Shown one piece after another: positions 25,130-38,300 of a stretch of 64,000 nucleotides of DNA. The DNA comes from Siphonodentalium dalli (Eukaryota > Mollusca > Scaphopoda > Gadilida > Siphonodentaliidae). Below the pieces are notes generated by a model, which saw nothing but the letters and a program-made list of their open reading frames with translations, was not told where the DNA came from and made no database searches. The stretch covers positions 179,896,556 through 179,960,555 of the forward strand of contig CP136067.1 in NCBI GenBank assembly GCA_032622095.1. The letters are read 5' to 3'. Within the stretch, counting starts at the first letter, position 1; each line of letters opens with the position of its first letter. The position numbers were made by a program, and so were the translations under genes.

Positions 25130-25810
25130 ATCCAAAACCTCGACAACACGTACTTAAATCAACAAATGGGACGCAAAACTAACATCAGCGTCGATAAGGC
25201 ATGCGATGACGTTTCACGTAACTATGCGTTGTTTGCCCGCGTAAAGAAATAGTCCCAGATAAATACAGATTCTTTGGTGTATTCAATGGCGTATATTTAA
25301 TGACATAACATTTCAAACTCTTCATTCATTATAGTTTGTTGGACAAATATTGGAAGCCTTAGTATTTTGAGACGTAGCGTACGGAATGTAATCAGACGAC
25401 AAACCGGAAGTCAAAGGTCACCTGGCACTATTTCCTGTTTTTAAACGAACGTTAAATATAACAATTTATATAATGGGTTTATTGTATGTAATAAGGGTAC
25501 GATCATGTAATAAAGAGGGTTATTCACTTTAAGTTAGTCTCTCTGGACAAGGGAACATGCAAGAGCATTTATCTCAAATTCGTATAGGGTTAAGTGAAAA
25601 TCGAAAATAAATTTCTAAAATGTATATAAAGCCCTATATGAATTCGTCGTGTATTTTTTGACCTGTGTTGGCCCAGCGAGGAACGAGTCCTGAGAAAAAC
25701 GAACAATTAATGTGTGTAATTTGCGGATTTAATAGCACTATGTCACTTTAACTGAAATAATTACAAATAGTGGGAATACAAATGAATCGCTTCGTATCAG
25801 TTCTTGTATT
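25130..25810. other. Immediate 5' flank of P450-R beyond arm homology, nothing recognised
   Basis: It has no counterpart next to P450-L, so any upstream regulatory DNA here is unique to P450-R. No specific site is identified. Confidence 0.35.
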
Positions 25811-25817
25811 TACGCAG

Positions 25818-25823
25818 TATATA
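25818..25823 (+). promoter_or_regulatory. Candidate TATA box of P450-R
   Basis: TATATA lies about 164 nt upstream of the ATG in the part of the 5' flank conserved between the arms. Positional agreement with P450-L is the only support. Confidence 0.3.
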
Positions 25824-25986
25824 GTGCTCATTAATAATTGTTGGGTATAGAGATACTAAACACAAATACGGTATACACTTCACTGCGCTAAAGGTCACCA
25901 TGTGTGTTAACATGAATGCTGTAGTTATACCCGGTGTATGGATCTCGGTAACAGCATTGCCGAATGACCTGCTTTGAAACTGAATA

Positions 25987-26335
25987 ATGTTTATTGAGTT
26001 TATGGTGGAGAACGCGACGACTTTATTAATCGGTGCTTTAGTGGTTTTATTTTTGAGCCTGTTCAAACAGAAGCAAGGAGACAGATTACCACCAGGACCC
26101 CGGCCATGGCCCTTACTCGGAAACGCCTTGATGCTGAAGAGAGACCCAATGGAGAGCGTTCGGAAATTGAGGTCCATCTACGGCGATGTGTTTACGTTTT
26201 ACATGGGCTCCCGTCGGATTGTTATGATCAATGGACATAATGCGCTGCATGAAGCGTTTGTAAAACAAGGACACGTGTTTTCTGGGAGGTACAGATATCC
26301 CAATGTAACTGGTCTACGGGAACTCAACGCGCATG
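25987..26335 (+). CDS. P450-R exon 1
   Basis: It encodes the signal-anchor and [12 protein letters not shown] hinge and ends in the B-C loop at LNAH plus one base. The donor is G|GTATGT. The ATG aligns with that of P450-L. Seven-plus differences from P450-L fall in its last ten codons and the first codons of exon 2. Confidence 0.93.
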
Positions 26336-29300
26336 GTATGTAAAACTTGGATTTTTACTTTACTTGGTGCAATTTATAATTATTTGCAAATATCTTAATT
26401 GTATCACGTTCCTGGATCTCCTCACACATCCCTCCCCCTCCTTCCCTCGCTTTCTCTCTCTATCGATCGCTATCCCATGTTACCGCCGTTTTAGTCCCAC
26501 TACTCCATCGTCTCTCATCTCTAATCTGCCCCCTCTCTCTCTCTCTTCCCCTCTCTCTCTCTCTCTCCACTTCATATCTCTTTCCATCTCGCCCCCCTCT
26601 GCACAGGGACGTGGCTATATGGTCTCCGTTGCGGGTGTCCACCTTGACATTTCCAAATGCAAATCCTCTTGAACAATATAAAATTCCTCTGTTCGAAAAT
26701 GCCATTAATTTCCAACCTATAACATCCGCCTATGAGTGGAAAATTTCCAACTGATGGCAATTCAGACCAAAAATGTTACCAAAATTAGATGCTGCTGTTG
26801 GTCTAAAACAACATTCTACCCACTACTTACCGGCTAGAAAATCAAACAATGAGAGTAATTTCAACCTATATATAGGCGTGTAAACAATTCAAATAATGTT
26901 GTGTCGGACATGACATTTACAAATGTTGAAACTTTTGACCTCATTTGGGGGGGGGGGGGTTGAGACACACAACCCACCCCTTGTCGCCACATTCCCTCTC
27001 TACTTTGAATTACAATTTTTTTTTCTCACAATTTACCTGAACGATTCGGATTCTCTTACAAATTTTTTTTCTTGTTTACAAACAGAAATGAGCCAGGTTC
27101 TGTCACACGTACGTGTAATTTGTCACGTGTGTTGCTATTGCCAGCGAAAATCACCAGACTCACGTGACCATATCGCCTACACGTACGCGGTCAACCCGTT
27201 CAGAAGTTTTATATTCACCGGGTAGCATACGAAAATTGTATCAAAGAGGAATAATCCAATCATTTGATAACCGGCGGGAGACGCGGTGGGAGAATCGGCG
27301 GAGGGAGAATGGGCGGCGCGGGCGACGGGGGAGAATGGGCGGGAGAATGGGCGGGAGAATGGGCGGCGCGGGCGACGGGGGAGAATGGGCGGGAGAATGG
27401 GCGGCGGGCGACGGGATAATTGGCGTCGGGAGAGGCGTGGGAGAATCCGCGGCGGGAGAATGGGCGGCGCGTGCGACGGGAGAATGGGCAGCGGGAGAAT
27501 GGGCGGCGCGGGCGACGGGAGAATGGGCAGCGGGAGAATGAGCGACGGGAGAATGGGCGGCGGGAGAATGGGCGGCGGGAACAATGGGCGACGGGAGAAT
27601 GAGCGGCGGGAGAATGGGCGGGAGAATGGGCGACGGAGAGGCGGCTGGAGAATGGGCGACGGGAGAATGGGCGACGGGAGAATGGGCGATGGGAGAATGA
27701 GCGGCGGGAGAATGGGCGACGGAGAGGCGGCTGGAGAATGGGCGACGGGAGAATGGGCGATGGAGAGGCGGCGGGAGAATGGGCGGCTGGAGAATGGGCG
27801 GCGCGGGCGACTGGAGAATGGGCGGCGCGGGCGACGGGAGAATGGGCAGCGGGAGAATGGGCGGCGGGAAAATGGGCGGCGCGGGCGACGGGATAATGGG
27901 CAGCGGGAGAATGAGCGACGGGAGAATGGGCGACGGAGAGGCGGCGGGAGAATGGGCGGCTGGAGAATGGGCGACGGGAGAATGGGCGACGGAGAGGTGG
28001 CTGGAGAATGGGCGGCGGAGAGGCGGCGGGAGAATGGGCGGCGGGATAATGGGCGACGGGAGAATGGGCGGCGGGAGAATGGGCGGCGCGGGCGACTGGA
28101 GAATGGGCGGCGCGGGCGACGGGAGAATGGGCAGCGGGAGAATGGGCGGCGGGAAAATGGGCGGCGCGGGCGACGGGATAATGGGCAGCGGGAGAATGAG
28201 CGACGGGAGAATGGGCGACGGAGAGGCGGCGGGAGAATGGGCGGCTGGAGAATGGGCGACGGGAGAATGGGCGACGGAGAGGCGGCTGGAGAATGGGCGG
28301 CGGAGAGGCGGCGGGAGAATGGGCGGCGGGATAATGGGCGACGGGAGAATGGACGGCGGGAGAATGGGCGGCTGGAGAATGGGCGGCTGGAGAATGGGCG
28401 ACGGAGAGGCGGCTGGAGAATGGGCGACGGGAGAATGGGCGACGGGAGAATCGGCGGTGGGAGAATGGGCGGTGCGGGCGACGGGAGAATGGGCGGCTGT
28501 AGAATGGGCGGTGGGAGAATGTGCGGCGCGGGCGACGGTAGATTGGGCAGCGGGAGAATGGGCGACGGGAGAATGGGCGACGGGAGAATGGGCGACGGGA
28601 GAATGAGCGGCGGATAGGCGGCGGGAGAATGGGCGGCGGGAGAATGGGCGGCGGAGAGGCGGCGGGAGAATGGGCGGTTGGAGAATGGGCGGCGGGAGAA
28701 TGGGCGACGGGAGAATGGGCGGCGGAGAGCCGGCGGGAGAATGGGCGGCGGGCGACGGGAGAATGGGCGGCGGGAGAATGGGATTTGCCTTCGTGGCGAA
28801 AAATATTATTTTGATTTAAGCCAATCAAGTGCACCGGTGGTCGCATTGTTGCAGATTGTGATCACCATCTGACTAATATCTACAGCTCTCGATGTACGTT
28901 AGCCGAATTCTATAAACGGTTATGGTTTGGTACCGTAAATTACCCACCTCTTGCTTTGTCTGTTCCGGATATTCATATCAGTGAATTATTGGCCTGTACG
29001 CTTTGTTTAGCTGTCAGAGAAATTGTTTATTGATTACTCCTGTTTGTTCTACAGGTAAGATACATGGGAACAAACCGCCGGTACTAATCTAAATAACAAT
29101 GAGTCAAATAAACTCACGAAGAATAGTTGACGGTGCTTGCCAGAATAACATGCTAAATCTAGTCAGAGGCGACGTAACCCGGGGGGGGAGGCATACAAAG
29201 GACATGTGCCCCGACATTTTTTTGTTTACAAATGATGGGTACCTCATAGATGTATCTTATAGTTTAATAATATACTGCCAAATCTCGAATTAAGTCCGCC

Positions 29301-32300
29301 TCCAATATATATGTCTGCCAAAGCCAACAAAATGCACCAAATTCAATTTTTTCTTTAAAATCCCTGCATGCTGGGGGGCATAGCCCAGGACCCCTGGCGT
29401 ACTTCAATGGACTTGCGCTCGGGTGTGTTGCACAAATCTTATGATAGTGACCCCCAAGACTGGATCACATTATGTTGACACCACAAACGTTTCCGTTTAG
29501 TGTAAACCAATTAATGTGTATAAAACTGGTTGTGGGAAGGGATAGACCATATTTAACAGTTGTTTATGCGTGACTGGAAGAACAGCAGTTGGAAATTGGG
29601 AAAGAAACAATAATTTGGTGTTTCTATTCTTGTAAATAAAAACAATCAATATCTATTGTAAAGTGCGTTGGATATTTTCTAAGTTTCTGTAAAATGTGAT
29701 ATTAATTCGCCCTGGGTTACAAAATTAGATAATTGCCTATTACTGTTCTCTGCGGAGTCGGTGTCATCACACGCTCTCAGGTCCTTCCAACCCGTGAATA
29801 CCTCCAGACCAGTAGGTAATTATTAGGTCACGTTATTGTTCCAGTCATTGTCATCACCACAGCAGATTCAGATTCAGATTCAGTTTATTCTGTTCATCGA
29901 TATGTGGATATTACAGAAACATTATTTATAACATCAAGATATTGAAATATGACATAATAACAATAAATTTCACACGAGGAATACATGAGTGCATTAATAA
30001 ATATTTGGTCAGTTTCCGTTCGGGTGATGATTTTAGGTATTGTGTAGTCAGGGATGTGTTTAGGTCTTTTAGAAAATAGGGGTGGTTTCGTGGAATATCA
30101 GTGTTATAGCCTCAAGTGGACTTGCCGAAAATATCCTGGACTTTCCTTATGAAAGTTGACAGATTCCTAATTGTCTTTCTATTTCTAGTATTAAAGAGTT
30201 CCGAGAGTGCGTGTGCATTCGGTCTTCTATAGAAGTATGGTTTCAAATAGGTCGATCTGAGTTCATTTAATTCTGTACACTTCAGGACAACGTGATACTC
30301 ATCGCCTAGTTCTTTGGTACAAAGTGTACATACTCTGGTTGAATAGTCAGTATTTAGCCAAGCGCCTTGTTCAATTGGTAGTTTGTGATTTCTTGTCCGA
30401 AATCGAATGATAGTATTGACAGTTCTAATTGTCACATATAGAGAGAAACTGTTCACGTTCGAAGTGTGTTTTAATAATTCTATAAAAGGTGGATATTGTT
30501 GACCACCAACATTGACGGTAATAGTCACGTAATCTTTGCTCAACGGTCCGGTTAAATCGGTCTATACTCGATACTTTCTGGTTGAGCCAAACATTACTCA
30601 TACCAATTTTATTAAGGGAGTCATGTATTCTTCTTATCAATGGATTATAAAAACATTTTTACAATACAGAGTATACATAACATAATATAACATAAGTGGG
30701 GTCCTATGGGTAGGCATTGAGATAGCAATGACATATAGTAACACACGTTACACGTAACACTTACGCGCTGCTGAATCTGGCTATTACATTTGTTATAATA
30801 ACCAAAACCTCATAATGTTGGCATACATAACACAATTATGTCTCGTGTAAACTCGTATACATGTGATTATTTGTCATATTTTCTTCTCAAGGGATCATCC
30901 GAGCCGACAATGACATCTGGAAGAAAAATCGACGTTTTGCCGTTTCGACGCTGCGCGATTTCGGAATGGGAAAAAACAAATTGCAAACGAAAATACACGA
31001 AGAAATCGGATATCTCGTCGATGAGATCGACAGATCACGTGGTCAACCAATCGATCTATCGATACTCATAACAAACGCAATCTCTAATATCATATGCTCC
31101 ATAGCGTTTGGGAAGAGATTTGAATACGAAGACACCGACTTTAAAGAGATTCTTCGCTGTGTAAAGGAACTATTAAACTACTCCGGTTTATCCATATCTA
31201 CACTCTTGGCACTGCATCCAATCTTCAGATTTATCCCAGATATCTTTGGGAGTAAGCGTAAACTAGCCCAGACTCAAACAGTCATTTACAGTTACTTTTC
31301 CGCCCTTATTGCGAAGCACACTGATGAGTTCGACGGCGAAAACGTGCGAAGTCTAATAGACGCCTACCGCAAGAATATGCGGAGTGAATGGGGATCTGAA
31401 CTGCCAGACGGCTATGAACCAGGTATTATAAGTTATAGTCTATCCTATAGTGTGGTATGTATATTTATGTTATACCCACTCGGGTATCTGTGCAATATAT
31501 AAGGACAATGTGCGTAGCGGGTTATAACATATTTATAAACATATACACATCCAGATGAAAACGGAATTGAGCCACATTCAATGCGAGGGTTACCCATTAA
31601 TGACATTCGATCAAAGGTTAATTGAACGTTTTGGGGTCTTACATATTTCTGCCGCTCGAGTCAAATATATAATCATTGACCGTCGGTGCGCTTGTGTCGG
31701 TATTATTTATCAACGTTGATAAACCACTTTATCTCCGACTTACATGTAGTTTTTATACTGAGAACAGTATAAGTAATTATCTAACCATCGTCTCAATCAA
31801 ATAATTGGTCACTGCCTTCTCAACACTCGTTAAAACTGGTCTCTATCGTCAAAGTGATTGCATGAAAAACACCTCAAATCGTGTATCATTTACTCTTGCA
31901 TGATTGCCTTACAAAATGTCTTCGCCCAATTGGGTTATAAGAGTTTATTACATTCCTATGTGTAATTTACCGTCATTTCTTCCCGAGTGATTATAAATGA
32001 TAATTTCACGAGTAAGTAATGTCACTTTAACCAGTGAATTATGTATTCATACGCACTATCGGAACGCATGCGCCATGGGTATTCATTGGTATTCATTTTA
32101 GAGGATATATTTATTTTAGTGCGTTCGTTGGATGGAATATTGACACAAGTTGTTCTGATATTTGGTTTGGAAGGCAGCCACGATTTTAACTCCAGCCCAA
32201 TTCTCATCCATATAACTTGGCGTAAAATAAAATAACCACATATTTCTTATAGTTTGCATTAATATTCGAATGGCATACACATTAAAAGATTATTATTTCT

Positions 32301-35300
32301 AAAGCTAGCGACATTCGTTCAGTTCAATCGCGTCTTGCATGCAAGTTGTTTACACAGATATTTGGGACATGTTATTATGTAGGTCAATTCATGATCTGGA
32401 ATTGAGCCACCGTCTCTGGGTTATATTAAAATTGGTATACGTTTTCGAATTCGATCAATAGGCGCATGTCTTGAAGAATATACATATAAAAACTTGGATA
32501 CATTCATATAATACTAAATAACATGTTGTACTAATACGCAGACCGTCTATACCACGAGGAAGCTTAGATAAGTAATACGTTATCAGTAATTTCAACAATT
32601 CAAACAGAGATAAGGCAAACGTGTATGATTAGTGATAGTTATGTTCACCAACATCGGTATCATGGGTTCCATTAAAACATTTTATTGAGATAAAGAATTC
32701 ATTTCTATTCATCACCGAAGTGCCGAACAATCGTGTGCCGAAACGTCCAGGTGCAGAACCAAAAACCCGGGTGCCGAAAAGTCCAGGGGCCGAAACGTCC
32801 AGCATTCCTGTGTAGCCTCCAACATTTCTTTTCAGAAATGGAATTACTGCGAATAGTGGTTGATCTTTTCTTTGCTGGAACAGAAACAACAGCCACAGCC
32901 CTAAATTGGGCAATATTGTACTATCTCCACCACCCAGAACTTCAGACCAACTTACACACAGAATTGTCAGGAAACGTCGGATCTGCACGACTTCCTGGGA
33001 TGGAGGACAAGAGTCGACTTCCGATGTTGGATTCCACACAACTCGAAGTTCTTCGTCATGCGGACATCGCGCCATTCGCAATCTCGCACGTGTCGAATGC
33101 TACAACAGAACTGAATGGGTACATCATACCAAAAGGAACACACGTCTATCCCATTCTGGATTCGGCGCTCAAAGATGGCGATGTTTGGGAGGACCCTGGT
33201 GAATTTAAACCAGACAGGTTTCTTGACAAGGAAGCCACTAAGAATCTAGAAGAATTCATTCCCTTTGGCATAGGTATGTTGTTTTTTCCAGTTATTGAAT
33301 TGCTCTATTTAACTCAATCATATTTATTATGAAATACAGAGTGAAAACGTATACATTTGTCCATTGTCGTCGTCGTCATCATCACCATCGTCGTAGATGT
33401 CGTCATCATAATTGTCATCGCAATCATCCCCATCATTGACGTATTAGTCGTCATCATCATCATAATCATCGTCATCGTCGTCAATTCTTGTCGTCGTCTT
33501 CGTCTCCCTCATCATCATCATTACCACCATCACCATTACCATTATCATCATAATCATCGTCTTCATCATCATCATCATCATCATCAGCATCGTCATCATC
33601 ATTATCATCATCACCATCATAATCACCATCATCAGTTATGCCATGCGCGATCTTATCCATACCAAATAATTACAGCATGATATTCGCCACACATATTGGA
33701 GTTATATCGACATTTTATTCTTGGCGTTATAATATGCGTTCACACAGCTTGTGAACTAACCAGGCCAGGGTTCTTTCAATTCATCATAAACGGTTTAGCC
33801 ATTACACATTAACTTTTTTTTTATTGATTAAATTACAATGGAGATAACCGTACCCTATTTCGTTGGATATTCTGGGATTCGAGCAAGAAAACAGTTTGTG
33901 AATTCGCTGACAAGTCGCTAGTTCACAAACTGTTTTCATGCTCGAATCCCCGAATATCCAATATCCATGCGATTGATTGAATTTGATGTTTATTCCATGT
34001 CAGATAATTGAAGGCTAATTTCTGGCAAATGTTAGTTGTAGAACAATTTATGGAATACATGAGGCTGATGTGGACACTGTCAAAATGCATCATTCATATT
34101 CGAAGCCAGTTTTTCTTATTGGTCAAAAGTGTAGCCAGCTTTTCAAGAGCGATGACATTCGTTGCCAGCTTTTCATATTCATTCATTGTGGGCTTAATGA
34201 ACGAGACTCGCATGTCGGCTAATCGCATTTTTGGAAGATGAAATGAAAAACAACTTGTGGAAGAAATTAATTAAATATTAGTGTATATACATGTACCAGG
34301 TTTTCGATAAAAAATGTCGCGAAATTGCTCGATTTCTATTCCTATAACGCGGTCTGATGTCAAATATCGCCAGGTGAGGTTGGTGTTAAAATGGCGAGGA
34401 ACTGACACAAAACGGAGCATTTTGACTGTTATATGCTAGATTATTTTAACAACAAGTTGATACCTTATTTGTTTCAAAATACTCAGTATTTTCTATAACA
34501 ATCTGACCATAGTCGCCAGTCGGAGGTTCTTGAACTAGTACACCAGTCAATATATAAATCTAAGAAAATCCTGCGATTGACGACTTCGGTCAGAATGTTA
34601 AAGCAAACAACTGTGTGTTTGGACACAAATGACGTATCAGCTTGTTTGCTCGTATATATAGCTGCCAAAATACTATGCAATATGTCATATCCTATAGCTT
34701 AGTACCCTTTTCCTAGTTTATGGTCGCGTTTGCGATAGCCTCAGCCATTTTGAATGCGTGATACTGGAAACCACGTGATTCCCCACCGTGAACGCAGCCT
34801 TTATCGAAAGTTTAGATGGTCGGATGTCAATAATTTTCCTATTTGGATTTTACAGTGTAACTTTAATAGGCCGGATTTAGGTTATTTTCGGGATACTATT
34901 TCTGTTTTAAGCTCTTTATAAATCGACGTAGATCATGCCATGAATCTCTACTCTGGATAACGCACGTTGAGATCATATTCCACCAGTTAAAAACCTGGGA
35001 ACTTTCTAAAGTTTTGACAGGGGATCTTATAAAGTCGAAAAAATAACATGGGGAATATATTTCTATAATAATATACATGTTGCTTAATAGTTTATTCATC
35101 AGCAGATGGAGGTCCCAGCTCGAGATTATATTATTTAAGGGACTTTGTGGGCAATTGTGCGTTGCGACAATAATGGCATTTCTCCAGCATAATTAATTCA
35201 ATGTTTTTTGCGATATCGTCTTACAAATGTCATAAAAAGCATGCAATTTCATGTTGGGACCACCCCATACTTTGAAGTTGATTATCGATTAACAAATATA

Positions 35301-38300
35301 AACAAAGAAATGTACTCCCTGCCATGTTTTTTCAATGTTATAAAGTTCCCTGTCAGAAGGGATCAGGACATCAAAATGTTCCTATCAGGTGTTGTGCTGG
35401 TGGAATATGACCCCTACAGTCGTTAGACCGAGTAGAGATTCATGGCACGATCTAATGTCGTTCGTGCGCTCCTAAAATGTCGCATCTCTCTTTTTGGCAA
35501 ACGCGTGTTACCAGGCTATTCTCGTATGATAACATATAGATAAATACTTAATTGGACGGGTGATTATATATTGTTTAATATATAATCTCAACCACAGGGG
35601 ACACACGTGCAGGATCACTGGAGATATTTGAAGAAGTGTTTTTTAAAGAATGTTACTCTACCCTCCCCAAGCTCACCCGCCCAATAAGAAATTTTGACTT
35701 ATGTCCGACCAAAGTTGATTACTTGTGTTGTAAATTCTTTCGTGCAAATCAAAGTGCGTTCAATATAGAGTTATCACCGTTCCGTAATATCATTTACGAT
35801 GTCCCAAAATGGGTGGCGTTGAAAGTTGAACCATATTTCGATTCTTGTTTCGGCTAAGGCGGGACATAATAGGATTGCATGTTCGATTTCGTTTTCAAAA
35901 CGTTTATGACATATCTGACACTTCCCGTGTACTGGGGACAAGGCCCAGGCCAGGATTTTGGCTATTTCTAGCCAAAGAGGTGACATTGACAGTGATTATT
36001 TGCGAATGGAACTTGGGAATGTTCATTGCGCAATCTTGTCTGCCATGACTGCTCGTTTGATTGTTTGATTTCTGTTACTATGAGGGATTTCCATGCCTCA
36101 TTGGATGGGAAGTGTCCTTCTAGAAACGATGTTAGATAGGGTGTGAGGTTATAGTTGTCAAGAATTCAAATGATTTCTGAAATAAACGATGCATTACAAT
36201 TAGATTGTTTAAGGTGACTCTTAAGACGGAACATGAACATCGTTTTCGGTGTCTTTTCATGTGCCGTCCTGCCAAGACACCCAAGCAGATTAAGTTTTCT
36301 CTTGCCAATAACTGCTGATAGAGGGCATAGTCCCAGCAAGCCTTGTACCACATCTGTGCGCGCCCTATAAGGGAGTCCTTGAATTTGTTTTAAGCAAAAT
36401 CTGTGAACATTTTCCAACGAGTTTTCATTTGTCAAAGATATGCCGCAAATGAATTCAGACCCGTATAGGCCTTTGAGTAAAACTACAGTGTTGTACAAAG
36501 TGTTTGAACTGAGGGGTGTTATGTCACCGGCATACATACCAGCGTTACTTAATATGAGATACGTAGAGCGTATTTTGTGGCATATGTGATCAGTCAGATG
36601 GTTGCCCATGTTAGTGTTTTGTAATGGGATTCCAAGGTGTGTGACCTGATCTGATTGCGACACGGGTTCATCATTTAGAATCCATACAACTGTTTCTCGG
36701 GATTTTTGTAAGGAAGATGCATGGTTAATTAAAAATGACCTCTTTGCATTTATCCTGGTTGTATTTGAGTCTCCATTTTTGACTGTATGAGCTGCATAGG
36801 TCACACAAAGTTTGGAGGCCAGAAGAGGTTAGAGACAAGAGTGTCATTTCGTCGGCTTGGGTTGAAGATGCACAACACGCAGAACCCAGTTGCAAACCAT
36901 GGTGACTGTTTTCAAGTTGGCAAATTAGTTCATCGATGAAGATCATGTAAAATAAGGGGAAGAATATAAATCCTTGACGTGTTCCCTGTTGTATATCGAC
37001 GTATCGCGAAATCGAACAATTGAATGGAACAGAGAATTTTATTCCACTTAACAAAGAACTGATATTATGCCATATTTTACCAGTGAATCCACGTTGATAG
37101 AGTTTGAGCAGGAGACCGTGAATCCAAACTGTGTCAAATGCTTTACGGACATCTAAACAAAACAAGCAAACAGTGGGCTTTGATTTCGGCCATGAAGGCG
37201 ATACTTTCCTGGATTATGAAGGACAACGTGGGGCAGCTATCACCTTTTTGAAATCCATGCTGCAGTGGGTGTACTTTGATGACATCTTATGAAAAGGTTT
37301 CAAGACGGTTCAACATTTTTATACAGAACAGGGAGCAATGTAATAGCACGGTAATTATCGAATTGTTTTTTGGATTTATTGCCTCCTTTGAAAAGCGGTA
37401 CCATAAGGCCGATTTTTACTCGTGCTGGGACATGGTTGAGTTCAACCATTTTGGACATCAATGTTGCAACAGAGCTCTGCAGCGCTCTCCACCATAAATT
37501 ATATGTTCATAACATAAGGCGTCTAATCCAGGAGCCTTGCCTTTCTTGGCATTGTGCAGTACATATTGTACTTCATCAATATACACATTGAAACATAAAT
37601 CTGCATCAAGGTCGCTATACCCGTGTGACGAGCATATGTTCTCTATTTCAGCGTTAACATGTGAAAAGTGTTTTTCGTCAAAATCGTTAGATTGTAATGG
37701 GGAATAATAGAGGTTCGCATAATAAGATGACCAGGCTTCAATTACCGCCTGTGGGTCTCTAAGTGTGGAACCGCTTACTTCAAATACACAGTTTGGTGCG
37801 GTTTGCCGTTGAACTTTCCTTTTGTTGAAAGCCCTAAAAAGCTGTTTATGTCAAGTTCGGCCATTTTGTCTAGCTTGCCATCCATTTCTTTGAGATAAAG
37901 CTCGTTCGATTTGCGGAATTGTGCACGAAAGAGGCACTTTGCGTCTTTGTATGAACGATATGCAATGTGTGATTCCTCCCTTGGTCTCACTTGACGCGTT
38001 GATGTCATATTATGATGCAGTTCTTTTAAAGTATCTTTCCAAAAAGGTCTGAGGTGGCGATTAGGTATGACTTGTTGGGTGGCATTTCTTATGACTGACA
38101 CAATTTCATCATAGTAGCTGTCGAGCTGATCTACGGTTTGAATGCATCTATCATGTAAGTTGAAATTTATAAATGATTGGTACAGGGTTGGGGCGATTAC
38201 ATGCCAATGTAATCGATTACGATTACAATTACTTTCGATTTACATGATTACGATTACGATTACTGATTACATTTTTTTCAATGTAATCGATTACGATTAC

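Noticed and set aside
27260-28846. Long open frames (443 and 528 codons) rich in Arg/Gly/Met or Pro/His/Ser on both strands
   Set aside because: They come entirely from a stop-free 15-bp minisatellite whose length is a multiple of three. They have no domains or splice support and lie in a P450 intron.
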